Positions 55,893 to 63,577 of a DNA stretch of 64,000 bases are shown in pieces. Position numbers and translations under genes: made by a program. Under the pieces are notes generated by a model. The model saw nothing but the letters and a program-made list of their open reading frames with translations. It made no database searches and was not told the DNA's origin. The stretch lies in NCBI GenBank assembly GCA_030446625.1, contig JAUJMY010000008.1:27449-91448 (forward strand). The letters are read 5' to 3'. Each line of letters opens with the position of its first letter. Position 1 is the first letter of the stretch. Source of the stretch: Gaiellaceae bacterium. Its GTDB lineage: Bacteria; Actinomycetota; Thermoleophilia; Gaiellales; Gaiellaceae.

Positions 55893-56773
55893 GCGGCGTC
55901 GACGACGCCGACGCGTACTTCGCCGTCGGCGACGGCCACCGGCATCGTCTCGAGCGCAGGACCGTCGCGATCGAGCCGCCGGCCGCCGCGCAGCGAGAAG
56001 CGGCAGCCGTGCCACGGGCAGACGAGCACGTCGCCGTCGACAGTCGCAGCGTCGAGCGGCATCGGCGTCCCGGGACAGGCGCTTCGGTACGCGTAGACCT
56101 CGCCGCCGACGTCGGCGAGCAGGACCGCGGCGCTGTCGACCTCGATCGTCCGCAGCTCGCCCTCCCCGAGCTCGGCGACCGCGAGGACGGGTCGCCACCC
56201 GAGCCGCGGACGCGCCACCCGTTCGATCTTGTTCACCGGGATCAGGTTCGGAGTCGGCCGGGGAGGCTCGACCACCTCCAGCCGGACGAAATCGTCCAGC
56301 TCCGCCCGCAGCGCCTCCTCCACGACGTGCCGCAGGGTGGCCGTCGACCCCTGGCAGCCGGAGCAGGCCCCGGAGAGGCGGACGCTGACGACGCCGCCCT
56401 GTGCGTCGACCACGTCGAGTTGCCCGCCGTGCGATTCGATGTACGGGCGGACGTGGTCGAGCACGCGATCCGCTCGTCTCCGGTCGCCGCCCTCGCCGAG
56501 GTCGTACAGCTGGAAGAGCAGCGCGACGTGCGGGTCGGCGAGCGCGCGCCCGGTCAGTCCCGCCCCCTGCAGCAGGGCGCCTAGCGCGCGCAGTGGCTGC
56601 CGGTGCACGACGTCCACCGCACGCAGCAGCTCGTGGACCGCGTCGCGGACGTTCGGGTCGGGGTGCTCGTCGAACGCCTCGACGAGGTCGTCGATGACGT
56701 CGAGCGCGTCCGCGGTCGCGGGCGCGAGCGCCGCGCGGTCGAGCGCGTCGCCCGCGGAGGCGTCGACGCTCAC
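55889..56773 (-). CDS. NifU-like / Rieske [2Fe-2S] fusion protein of the hydrogenase operon (HhyE-like)
   Basis: 294 residues from GTG. N-terminal ~80 residues are helical (VIDDLVEAFDEHPDPNVRDAV). Residues ~95-175 form a NifU-type Fe-S domain: VRPYIESHGGQLDVVDAQGG and SVRLSGACSGCQGSTATL, with C-S-G-C-Q. Residues ~200-294 are a Rieske-like domain: CPGTPM at the first ligand position (lacking a His) and CPWHGCRFSLRGG (C-x2-H). Such fusions accompany group 1h and related uptake hydrogenases (HhyE/HucE-like) and are thought to take electrons from the enzyme. 4-bp overlaps on both sides. Confidence 0.88.
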   Translation of the reverse strand: MSVDASAGDALDRAALAPATADALDVIDDLVEAFDEHPDPNVRDAVHELLRAVDVVHRQPLRALGALLQGAGLTGRALADPHVALLFQLYDLGEGGDRRRADRVLDHVRPYIESHGGQLDVVDAQGGVVSVRLSGACSGCQGSTATLRHVVEEALRAELDDFVRLEVVEPPRPTPNLIPVNKIERVARPRLGWRPVLAVAELGEGELRTIEVDSAAVLLADVGGEVYAYRSACPGTPMPLDAATVDGDVLVCPWHGCRFSLRGGRRLDRDGPALETMPVAVADGEVRVGVVDAA

Positions 56774-57336
56774 GGCGCCTCTCCCGAACCATGCGACCAC
56801 CACGCCCATCCCACCGTGTCCGCCGGCGAGATCCCGCGTGCCATCGCCCCGACGAGCGCAAGCGCGAGCGAGTACGCGACGATCGTCGCGAGCAGCCATG
56901 CGGAGCCGACGGCGAGGTCGCCGACGCCGGCCCCCGCCGGATGCGTCAACTCGTTGCCGTCGAGCTGGCCAAGCAGCGCGAGCAGCGGCAGCAGCAGCGC
57001 GGAGGCGACCGCCACCCCCACCGCCAGCAGGAGGCCCTTGATCGTCGCCCCGGTGAAGGAGACGTCCTCGCCCGGCAGGTACCGCCACGCCATCGCGAAC
57101 GCGAGCGGGAGCACGAGCACGCCGGCCCCCACGAAGAGTGCATAGCCGATGACCTCGGCCGACGCGGGCTTCGCGCTGAAGACGCCGCCGATGATCCGCG
57201 CGACGTCGATCTGCGGCAGGCCGACGGCGGGCGCGAGCGCGATCAGCGCCGCCTGCAGGAGCGACGCCACAATTCCGGCGAAGAACGCCGTGGGGAAGAC
57301 GGCGGGGCGATAACGGTAGATCGTCGGCGTGTCCAC
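56770..57336 (-). CDS. Polytopic membrane protein of the hydrogenase operon
   Basis: 188 residues from GTG. Four or five TM helices: VFPTAFFAGIVASLLQAALIALA, VIGYALFVGAGVLVLPLAFAM, TIKGLLLAVGVAVASALLLPLLALL and LLATIVAYSLALALVGAMA. The amphipathic IDVARIIGGVFSAKPASAEVIGYALF lies near the first helix. No heme-binding His pairs, so not a classical cytochrome b. A membrane anchor or quinone-side partner of the hydrogenase is suggested by position only. Confidence 0.75.
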   Translation of the reverse strand: MDTPTIYRYRPAVFPTAFFAGIVASLLQAALIALAPAVGLPQIDVARIIGGVFSAKPASAEVIGYALFVGAGVLVLPLAFAMAWRYLPGEDVSFTGATIKGLLLAVGVAVASALLLPLLALLGQLDGNELTHPAGAGVGDLAVGSAWLLATIVAYSLALALVGAMARGISPADTVGWAWWSHGSGEAP

Positions 57337-57347
57337 CGGTGACGGTC

Positions 57348-57899
57348 CTACGACCCCGCCGCGATCGGCGCCAGGACCTCGTCGCGGACGAGCGCGACCG
57401 CCTCGGCGAGCAAGTCGCGGCCGGTGGCGCTCAGGGCGTCGGCGCCCGTCGTGTCGGTCGGGTCGATCTCGATCGTGACGACGTCCGGCGGCAGCGCCTG
57501 GAAGTGCCCCGCGATGACGAGCAGGTGGTCCAGGTCGACGATGCCCGCGCCGGCCTCGAGCATGCGCTCGTGGATCTCCTCGGCGTCCGGCAGCAGGCCG
57601 TCCCAACGGCTTCGGTAGAGGCGCCCCGGCTCTCGCCCTCGCTCGACCGCCGCGAGCAGGATCACGCGCTCGTAGGGCGGGTCGGCGTCGCGGATGTCCA
57701 TCGCGACGTAGAACGCGCCGTAGTCGAGATCGAGCACGTCGACGCCCGCCGGCCACTCCATCCGCGCGAGCTCGGCTGCGGCGACGAGACCGAACGACGC
57801 GTCGCCGAACCAGTGGTACCCAACGCCTCCGATGAGGACGCGCGCGGGCGGCGCAGACCGATTCGCGTCCAACGCCGCGACCGCCCCGCCGCGAGCCAC
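57348..57899 (-). CDS. Hydrogenase-maturation-protease-like protein, 2
   Basis: 183 residues from GTG with GGGAGCG ahead; two GTGs further upstream are also in frame. RVLIGGVGYHWFGDASFGLVAAAEL replaces the usual G-N-x-L-x-x-D-D-G, with W-F-G-D, and DVLDLDYGAFYVAMDIRDADPPYERVILLAAVERGREPG follows. GIVDLDHLLVIAGHFQALPPDVVTIEIDPTDTTGADALS is a HybD-like end. It differs more from the family than the first protease. Follows the large subunit gene closely. Confidence 0.82.
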   Translation of the reverse strand: MARGGAVAALDANRSAPPARVLIGGVGYHWFGDASFGLVAAAELARMEWPAGVDVLDLDYGAFYVAMDIRDADPPYERVILLAAVERGREPGRLYRSRWDGLLPDAEEIHERMLEAGAGIVDLDHLLVIAGHFQALPPDVVTIEIDPTDTTGADALSATGRDLLAEAVALVRDEVLAPIAAGS

Positions 57900-57901
57900 G
57901 A

Positions 57902-59767
57902 TCAGTCGCTCCCGCACACGCACGTCGTCACGTCGCGGGTGATGACGCGATCGCCGGCGGCGAGGTGCGTGACGCACGGCATGCACGGATCGAACGAGCG
58001 GATCGCACGGTAGATGTCGATCCCGGTGTAATCCTCGTCCCGGTCGTACTCCTCGATGATCGGCGTGTTCACGACCGCCTGCTCGTACGGCCCGCCTCGC
58101 CCCCAGGGGTCCTTCGGCGACGCGTTGAACGTCGACGGCGTCACGACCTGGTAGTTCACGATCGACCCCTTGTCGAGCACGAGGTGGTGCGTGATGTACC
58201 CGCGCCCCGCGCCCCAGAAGCCGACGCCGACGCGCTCGTCCTTCGGGACCTCGTAGGGCACCGCCACCTTGGTCTCGCCGGTGCGCATCAGCTCGAACGC
58301 GTTGAGCACGTTCTCGTACGCCACGAGCGTCGCGTAGACGATGTGGTAGGCGCGGGCGCGGTTGCGCTCGAACGCGTTCCAGAGCTGGGGGATCTTCCAC
58401 TCGAACTCCATCTCCGGCAGGAGCGACTGCGGCGCGCGCATCCTGAGGCTCGTTCCGGTGGCCTCTAGGAAGCGGTTGTGCGGGAGCTTCTTCGCAGCGG
58501 CGGTGATCCACATCCGCGCGTACGGGCCGGCCTCCATGACGTGACGGTCCCACCGCGGCGCCGTCGACCACGTGTAGCGATCCTTCCAGCTCCGCCGGTG
58601 GACCGGCTTCGGCTTCGTCTCCTTGTTCCACGGGTGGTGCGGCGAGATCGGGTTCCCCGCCGGATCGACGGCGTACCGCGTCGGCTCGTTGTCCCAGTCC
58701 TCGTAGAACGAGTGCTCGACGAACTCCTCGAGCCCGATGTTGAGGTGGTGGAGGTTCGTCGTCCGCAGCTCGCCGTCGAGCACGATCCCCGGCGTCCCCC
58801 ACCGCCGCTCGCCCCACTCGGGCGCGCCGTCGTAGGTGCCGTCGTACGCGCGCGGGTCGTCCCAGACGCCCGTGTCGATGAAGTTCTTGTCGCTCGTACC
58901 GACGTCCTTGTAGCGCGGGTCCGCGTCGTAGAAGAACTCGACGATGTCCTCCCAGATGAAGACGCCGCGCTTGGCGAAGTCGAGCGTCCGGACGACGCGC
59001 GTGTGCGTCTCGTTGAGGACCTGCATCGAGACGGTGGTCGAGAGGCCGCCGGGCACGGTCGTCTGGGGGTGCGGGTACTTGCCGAACAGGATTGCGTACG
59101 CCTCCTTCGCGGGGCGCGACATCTGCAGCCCCTCGAGGTACAGCTGCCCGGTCAGCGGGTTCAGCGCCTCCATGATGTCCGCGATCGTCTTGAACCCGTG
59201 GACGTCGGTGTGGCGGGCCTCCGTGTTCTTCGCCCGCTCCCACAGCGACGGGTTCGTCCGCTGGACGACGACCTGCGAGTAGTCGGGGCCGCCGAGCAGG
59301 TACAGGTGGACCGGGTTGTCGAGCATGAACTCGAGGCTCTGCTGGACGTTGCGGAGCGCGATCGCCATCGGCGGCGGCGAGAGCCCGAACGCCATCTCGA
59401 TCGCGAGCGACGACGTGACGGAGTGCGTGCTGCCGCAGACGCCGCAGACGCGGCTCGAGATGTAGATCGCGTCGCGCGGGTCGCGCCCCTTGAGGATCAC
59501 CTCGTAGCCGCGGAAGAGCGTCGCGACGGAGTGGGCCTCGTGGATCTCGCGCTTCTCGAGGTCGACGACCGCGTGGAAGGCGAGCGCCCCCGCCACCCGC
59601 GTCACGGGGTCGGAGTTGAACTCCTTAACGTGCTCGTTGCGGCGGATGATCTCCTCGATCTGCGACCGGTCGACCTCGCGCGCCGTGTACGCGAACGCGT
59701 CGCCGTCGCCGTTCAGGCGCGCGCGCCCGTGCTGGTCGAACTCGATCGGCAGGTTCTGGAAGCACAT
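57902..59767 (-). CDS. hhyL: [NiFe]-hydrogenase large subunit, group 1h-like
   Basis: 621 residues. L1 motif SSRVCGVCGSTHS (C108, C111) and L2 motif DPCMPCVTH (C595, C598) hold the NiFe site; a 20-residue C-terminal tail ending TCVCGSD follows His601 and would be removed by a maturation protease. Also NSDPVTRVAGALAFHAVVDLE and the group 1h-style region WDRHVMEAGPYARMWITAAAKK. Actinobacterial group 1h enzymes are O2-tolerant, high-affinity uptake hydrogenases that scavenge atmospheric H2. Starts 2 bp after the small subunit. Confidence 0.93.
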   Translation of the reverse strand: MCFQNLPIEFDQHGRARLNGDGDAFAYTAREVDRSQIEEIIRRNEHVKEFNSDPVTRVAGALAFHAVVDLEKREIHEAHSVATLFRGYEVILKGRDPRDAIYISSRVCGVCGSTHSVTSSLAIEMAFGLSPPPMAIALRNVQQSLEFMLDNPVHLYLLGGPDYSQVVVQRTNPSLWERAKNTEARHTDVHGFKTIADIMEALNPLTGQLYLEGLQMSRPAKEAYAILFGKYPHPQTTVPGGLSTTVSMQVLNETHTRVVRTLDFAKRGVFIWEDIVEFFYDADPRYKDVGTSDKNFIDTGVWDDPRAYDGTYDGAPEWGERRWGTPGIVLDGELRTTNLHHLNIGLEEFVEHSFYEDWDNEPTRYAVDPAGNPISPHHPWNKETKPKPVHRRSWKDRYTWSTAPRWDRHVMEAGPYARMWITAAAKKLPHNRFLEATGTSLRMRAPQSLLPEMEFEWKIPQLWNAFERNRARAYHIVYATLVAYENVLNAFELMRTGETKVAVPYEVPKDERVGVGFWGAGRGYITHHLVLDKGSIVNYQVVTPSTFNASPKDPWGRGGPYEQAVVNTPIIEEYDRDEDYTGIDIYRAIRSFDPCMPCVTHLAAGDRVITRDVTTCVCGSD

Positions 59768-59769
59768 CT

Positions 59770-61215
59770 CTAGATCTCCTCCAGCGGCGTCTCGAAGCCG
59801 TCGGCCTGCGGACTGAGGCCCGCACGCTGCCGCGTCCCACGCTTGAGCGCGATCTCCTTGCGCTTCTTCGGCAGGAACTGGTAGTCCTCACCGTAGGCCT
59901 CCTCGGCCGGCGTGACGTAGCCGCTCGCCCATCGCTCCTCGCGCTTCTGCCGCCCTGGGTGGTCGGAGAACGCGTATTGGATGCGCGTGTAGAGCGTCTC
60001 CATCGCGCGGTGCATCAGCGTCGTCCGGTTGTACTCCGGCGCCCAGCCACTCGGAACCTCGTCGCGCCAGCGGAGCTCGCGATTGCGCTCGAGCTGGCTA
60101 ACCCGCCGCACGGGCCGCACGAACGTCCCGTGCAGTCGCGAGAGCGTCGAGGGCGGCGTCGTCAGCGGCGGGCGCTTGTAGAACGGCGTGAACTTGTCGG
60201 GGAAGCCCGGCATCGTGCAGCCGATGCACGGGCCGCCTGCGTTCATGCAGCCGCCCTTGTGGTCGACGGCGCCCCGCTCGGTGATGTTGCAGTTGACGAC
60301 GGGGCCCCAGCAGCCGATCTCGGCGAGACACTCCTTACCGCCGTACTCGCGCGCAAACTGCCCTTCCTCGTACCAGGAGCCGCGAACGCAGTGCAGGTGC
60401 ACCGTCTCGTTCCACTGCCACGACGGACGCCCGAGCTCGTCGAAGTCGGGGAGCGGCGACTGCCCGTTCAGGAACAGGAGCAACAGCGCGATCGTCTCCG
60501 TGAAGTTGTCGCCGATCGGCGCACAGCCGGGAACGTTGACGACCGGAATCCCGGCGGTGCTGCGGTAGTCCTTGCCGAGGAAGTCCATCAGACTCATCGA
60601 CGCGGTCGGGTTCCCGTTCGCGGCGGGGATCCCGCCCCAGGTCGCGCACGTGCCGATCGCCACGCATGCGGCGGCGTTCGGCGCGAGCCGCCGCACCCAC
60701 TCGGTCGTCGGGATCCGCCGGCGCTCGTCGAGCGGCGCCCAGAGCGGCAGCGCGCCCTCGGCCGCCCACGGCTCGCCTTCCATCGTCAGGTTCTCGTCGG
60801 CGATCGAGCCCTCGTAGACGATGATGTAGGGATCCATCTCGCCCTGCTCGGCCCTCACCATCGCCTCGGTGAAGAAGTCGCCTGCCTCGAGCGTGTAGCT
60901 GTAGTGATGGAGGGCGACCGACGGGATCCCCGGCAGCGACCCTGTCAGCAGCTCCTCGAGCGACGGGTCGGTCGCACCGAGGGTCGCGTACGTGCACCCG
61001 TCGCAGCTCATCCCGCCGAGCCAGAAGATCGTCGCCTTCTTCACCGGCCCTTCGGTCGCGTTGCGTCCGCCGGTGTGGATGTAGCGGTCGACCATCTCGT
61101 GGACCGTCATCCCCGCGACGTTGCCGTACTGGTTCGGCTTCGTCCGGCTCGTCTCGTGCTCGAGCGGCTGGTCGATCCGCGCCTTCGTCTTGATCGTCAC
61201 CATCTGCGTCGTCAT
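59770..61215 (-). CDS. hhyS: [NiFe]-hydrogenase small subunit, group 1h-like
   Basis: 481 residues, with no twin-arginine signal peptide, as typical of group 1h. Proximal cluster motif WLGGMSCDGCTYATLGATDPSLEELL (C71, C74). More Fe-S ligands in ACVAIGTCATWGGIPAANGNP, VNVPGCAPIGDNF, HLHCVRGSWYEEGQFAREYGGKECLAEIGCWGP and GCMNAGGPCIGCTMPGFPDKFTPFY. A long C-terminal part (to LSPQADGFETPLEEI) includes basic helices. In the R. eutropha actinobacterial-type enzyme the proximal cluster has an Asp ligand, and C-D-G-C here would allow that. Confidence 0.95.
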   Translation of the reverse strand: MTTQMVTIKTKARIDQPLEHETSRTKPNQYGNVAGMTVHEMVDRYIHTGGRNATEGPVKKATIFWLGGMSCDGCTYATLGATDPSLEELLTGSLPGIPSVALHHYSYTLEAGDFFTEAMVRAEQGEMDPYIIVYEGSIADENLTMEGEPWAAEGALPLWAPLDERRRIPTTEWVRRLAPNAAACVAIGTCATWGGIPAANGNPTASMSLMDFLGKDYRSTAGIPVVNVPGCAPIGDNFTETIALLLLFLNGQSPLPDFDELGRPSWQWNETVHLHCVRGSWYEEGQFAREYGGKECLAEIGCWGPVVNCNITERGAVDHKGGCMNAGGPCIGCTMPGFPDKFTPFYKRPPLTTPPSTLSRLHGTFVRPVRRVSQLERNRELRWRDEVPSGWAPEYNRTTLMHRAMETLYTRIQYAFSDHPGRQKREERWASGYVTPAEEAYGEDYQFLPKKRKEIALKRGTRQRAGLSPQADGFETPLEEI

Positions 61216-61517
61216 CGCGCTCCTCCGTGGTACCGCGGCGGCGCCGCGACTTGGCCGAGGTCGTCGCTCACGCTCGAGATCCCGCGCTCGGCCGCACCGA
61301 CGGCGTCCACCGCGTCGCCGAGCGAGGCGCAGAGGACGCCGACGTGCGTGCCCAGCGACGCCGTATGATGCTCGACCGCGCGGAGGCCGACGACGATCTG
61401 CTCGTTCCAGCGCCGGATGCTCTGCAACGCTTTGACGAGCACGAGCAGGCCGATCCCGACCACCGCAAGGAACGACCAGGCGGCGAGCACGCTGAACACC
61501 GTCAGCAGAGCGGGCAC
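61212..61517 (-). CDS. Small single-TM hydrogenase-operon protein 4
   Basis: 101 residues from GTG. TM helix FSVLAAWSFLAVVGIGLLVLVKAL at the N-terminus, then a helical tail with HTASLGTHVGVLCASLGDAVDAV. ATGA overlap with the small subunit shows translational coupling. Same architecture as the three genes upstream of it. Confidence 0.8.
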   Translation of the reverse strand: MPALLTVFSVLAAWSFLAVVGIGLLVLVKALQSIRRWNEQIVVGLRAVEHHTASLGTHVGVLCASLGDAVDAVGAAERGISSVSDDLGQVAAPPRYHGGAR

Positions 61518-61816
61518 TAGCGCACGCTCCCGGCGCGGACGCCCGGAAGCGACTCCACCGTCTCCTCGAGTCCCCTCAGCGCCGCCACGAGCCCGACGAT
61601 GCGACCTCCGAGTTCAGTCGCCGAACGATCGACGGCGGGGAGCTCCGAGACGGCGCGCATGCTGACGCTGATCGAGCGAGCGGTGTCGCGCGTCATGCGC
61701 GCGACGACGCAGATGTGCCCCAGGATCCTGTGCGCGACCAGCACGAGCTTAAGAAGCACGAGCCAGCCGACGACGGCGCCGGCGAGGCCTATCCACCAAA
61801 GAGTCTCGATACCCAT
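61517..61816 (-). CDS. Small single-TM hydrogenase-operon protein 3
   Basis: 99 residues. N-terminal TM LWWIGLAGAVVGWLVLLKLVLVAH, then a helical domain SISVSMRAVSELPAVDRSATELGGRIVGLVAALRGLEETVESL. Its end abuts protein 4 by one base; its start overlaps the end of protein 2 by 28 bp. Confidence 0.8.
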   Translation of the reverse strand: MGIETLWWIGLAGAVVGWLVLLKLVLVAHRILGHICVVARMTRDTARSISVSMRAVSELPAVDRSATELGGRIVGLVAALRGLEETVESLPGVRAGSVR

Positions 61817-62154
61817 TCTCTCGCTCGCGCTCCGCGCGTCGGGCCGTTCGCGCGACCGACTCTGAGCCGCCCCTCGCGTCCCCCCGCGGCAACGGCGAGC
61901 GTTCGCTCGACGCGCGCGAGGCGCGGACGCGCGACGCCGAGCTGCTCGGCCCAGTCAGCGGACGCGCCCGCTAGCCGCCGCAGGTGCTCCTCCAGCGGCG
62001 CCGTCTCCACCACGATCTCGTCGAGCGCGGCACGCGCGTCGGCGAGCGCGACGCCGATCCGCCGCAGGTACACCGCCATCATCACGAGGCCGCCCGCGAG
62101 CGTCGCCGCGAGGGCGGCGCCGTAGACGGCCGTCACCGTTCGCAGCAGCTCCAC
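61789..62154 (-). CDS. Small single-TM hydrogenase-operon protein 2
   Basis: 121 residues from GTG. N-terminal TM VYGAALAATLAGGLVMMAVYL, then a long helix with RIGVALADARAALDEIVVETAPLEEHLRRLAGA. C-terminus is basic (GRANGPTRGARAREW). No named family. Confidence 0.78.
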   Translation of the reverse strand: MELLRTVTAVYGAALAATLAGGLVMMAVYLRRIGVALADARAALDEIVVETAPLEEHLRRLAGASADWAEQLGVARPRLARVERTLAVAAGGREGRLRVGRANGPTRGARAREWVSRLFGG

Positions 62155-62155
62155 G

Positions 62156-62452
62156 TCAGCCAGGTGCCTCTGTCGACGCGACCGCCGCGCGGAGCCGCTC
62201 GTCGATCGACTCTGCGCGCCGCTCCAGCGATCGCGCCCCCTTCACGACCTCGGCGAGGTGCTCGTTCGTCCGCTCGAGCATCCAGATCGAGACCGTGTTG
62301 CCAGCGATCTGCCTCGCCGCGATCCATGTCCCGTCGACGCTGCTGTCGATCTTGTTCGCGAACGCGATCAGGAGCCCGAGCAGAACGGCCACGACGACTG
62401 TCGCCGCCGCCAGCACTGCGATCGCCAGCCACCAAAGCTCTGTCTCGGTCAC
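62156..62452 (-). CDS. Small single-TM hydrogenase-operon protein 1
   Basis: 98 residues from GTG. TM LWWLAIAVLAAATVVVAVLLGLLIAFANKID, then ARQIAGNTVSIWMLERTNEHLAEVVKGARSLERRAESIDERLRAAV, a likely coiled coil. First gene of the run leading into the hydrogenase; 66 bp separate it from the polyketide synthase upstream on the same strand. Confidence 0.78.
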   Translation of the reverse strand: MTETELWWLAIAVLAAATVVVAVLLGLLIAFANKIDSSVDGTWIAARQIAGNTVSIWMLERTNEHLAEVVKGARSLERRAESIDERLRAAVASTEAPG

Positions 62453-62518
62453 CGCTCGCTCCTCGGCCGTTGCCCCTGCGCCGGCTGCGCGCCGCTCCCA
62501 GCGTACCCGGACACCTCG

Positions 62519-63577
62519 CTACCGCTCATCGGACGATCCACGTCTGCGCAGGAGGACGCCGTACAGCGTCAGCCCCGGACCGAACGCGAGCATCACGACG
62601 TGGCCGCCCGTCGGCACGCGCTCCTCGGCGAGCATCCGCTCGAGGATCAGCAGCACGGTCGCGGACGAGCAGTTGCCGTAATCGCGCAGGATCTCGCGTG
62701 ACGTGCCGAGGTCGCCCGGCGACAGCCCCAGGCGCTGAGCCACCACGTCGAGGATCCGCGGCCCGCCGGGATGCACTGCCCACCCCGACACATCGGCCCG
62801 CGAGAGCGCGTTCCCGCGGAGCAGGTCGTCGACGAGCCGCTCCACGTGCCGCTCGAGCACCGCCGGCACCTCCGGCGAGAGCCCCATCCGGAACCCGGCG
62901 TCGGTCACGTCCCACGTCATCAATCCGGCACGGTCCGCATCGGTGCGCGCGGCCACGTCGACGACCTCGAGTCCCGGACGTCCAGGCGCGATCGCGACCG
63001 CCGCTGCCGCGTCGGAGAACAGCGCGTGCGCGACGATCTGCCCGACATCGTCCGTCGGCGGCTGGAGGTGAAGCGTCGTCAGCTCGACGGCGAGCAGCGC
63101 CGCTATTTTCCCGCGCGCTGCGACCGCGTCCGCCGCCGCCGCGAGGCCCGGGAGCGCTGCGTAGCAGCCCATGTGCCCTACGTGGAGACGCTGCACCGAG
63201 GTGTCGAACCCGAGCTCCTGCGCGAGCAGGATGTCGAGACCCGGCGTCGCGTAGCCCGTGCACGAGACGACCGCGAGCAGCCCCACGTCTTCCCGGCGGA
63301 CGCCGCCGTTGTCGAGCGCGCGCTCGAGCGCGTCCCGTCCGAGCGGTACTGCCTCCTCGACGAACCGGCGCATCCGCTCGCCGGTCCCCCACTCGCTGAC
63401 GTTCTCCTCCGACGGGTCGACGACGCCGTAGCGCCGTTCGACGCCCGACCGCCGGAAGATCCCGCGCGCGAGACGACTGTTCGAGAAGTGGTCGCGAAAG
63501 TAGTCGTCCCACGCTTGCGCCTGCGACGCCGAACGTCGCGGCAGCGCCTTGCCGATTCCGGTAATCGCGGCGCTCAT
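62519..63577 (-). CDS. Type III polyketide synthase
   Basis: 352 residues from ATG. Cys-His-Asn triad visible: C138 in HVGHMGCYAALPG, H269 in WAVHPGGPRILD, N302 in LRDYGNCSSATVLL. SCTGYATPGLDILLAQELG and FGPGLTLYGVLL are standard thiolase-fold motifs of chalcone/stilbene-synthase-like enzymes. Extends an acyl starter with malonyl-CoA; bacterial examples make alkylpyrones, resorcinols or tetrahydroxynaphthalene. Overlaps the FAD oxidoreductase stop upstream by 4 bp, so the two probably make one modified product. Confidence 0.92.
   Translation of the reverse strand: MSAAITGIGKALPRRSASQAQAWDDYFRDHFSNSRLARGIFRRSGVERRYGVVDPSEENVSEWGTGERMRRFVEEAVPLGRDALERALDNGGVRREDVGLLAVVSCTGYATPGLDILLAQELGFDTSVQRLHVGHMGCYAALPGLAAAADAVAARGKIAALLAVELTTLHLQPPTDDVGQIVAHALFSDAAAAVAIAPGRPGLEVVDVAARTDADRAGLMTWDVTDAGFRMGLSPEVPAVLERHVERLVDDLLRGNALSRADVSGWAVHPGGPRILDVVAQRLGLSPGDLGTSREILRDYGNCSSATVLLILERMLAEERVPTGGHVVMLAFGPGLTLYGVLLRRRGSSDER

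Noticed and set aside
56770..57336. Hydrogenase-operon membrane protein as a cytochrome b subunit
   Set aside because: No pairs of membrane histidines for heme; only a general membrane protein can be supported.
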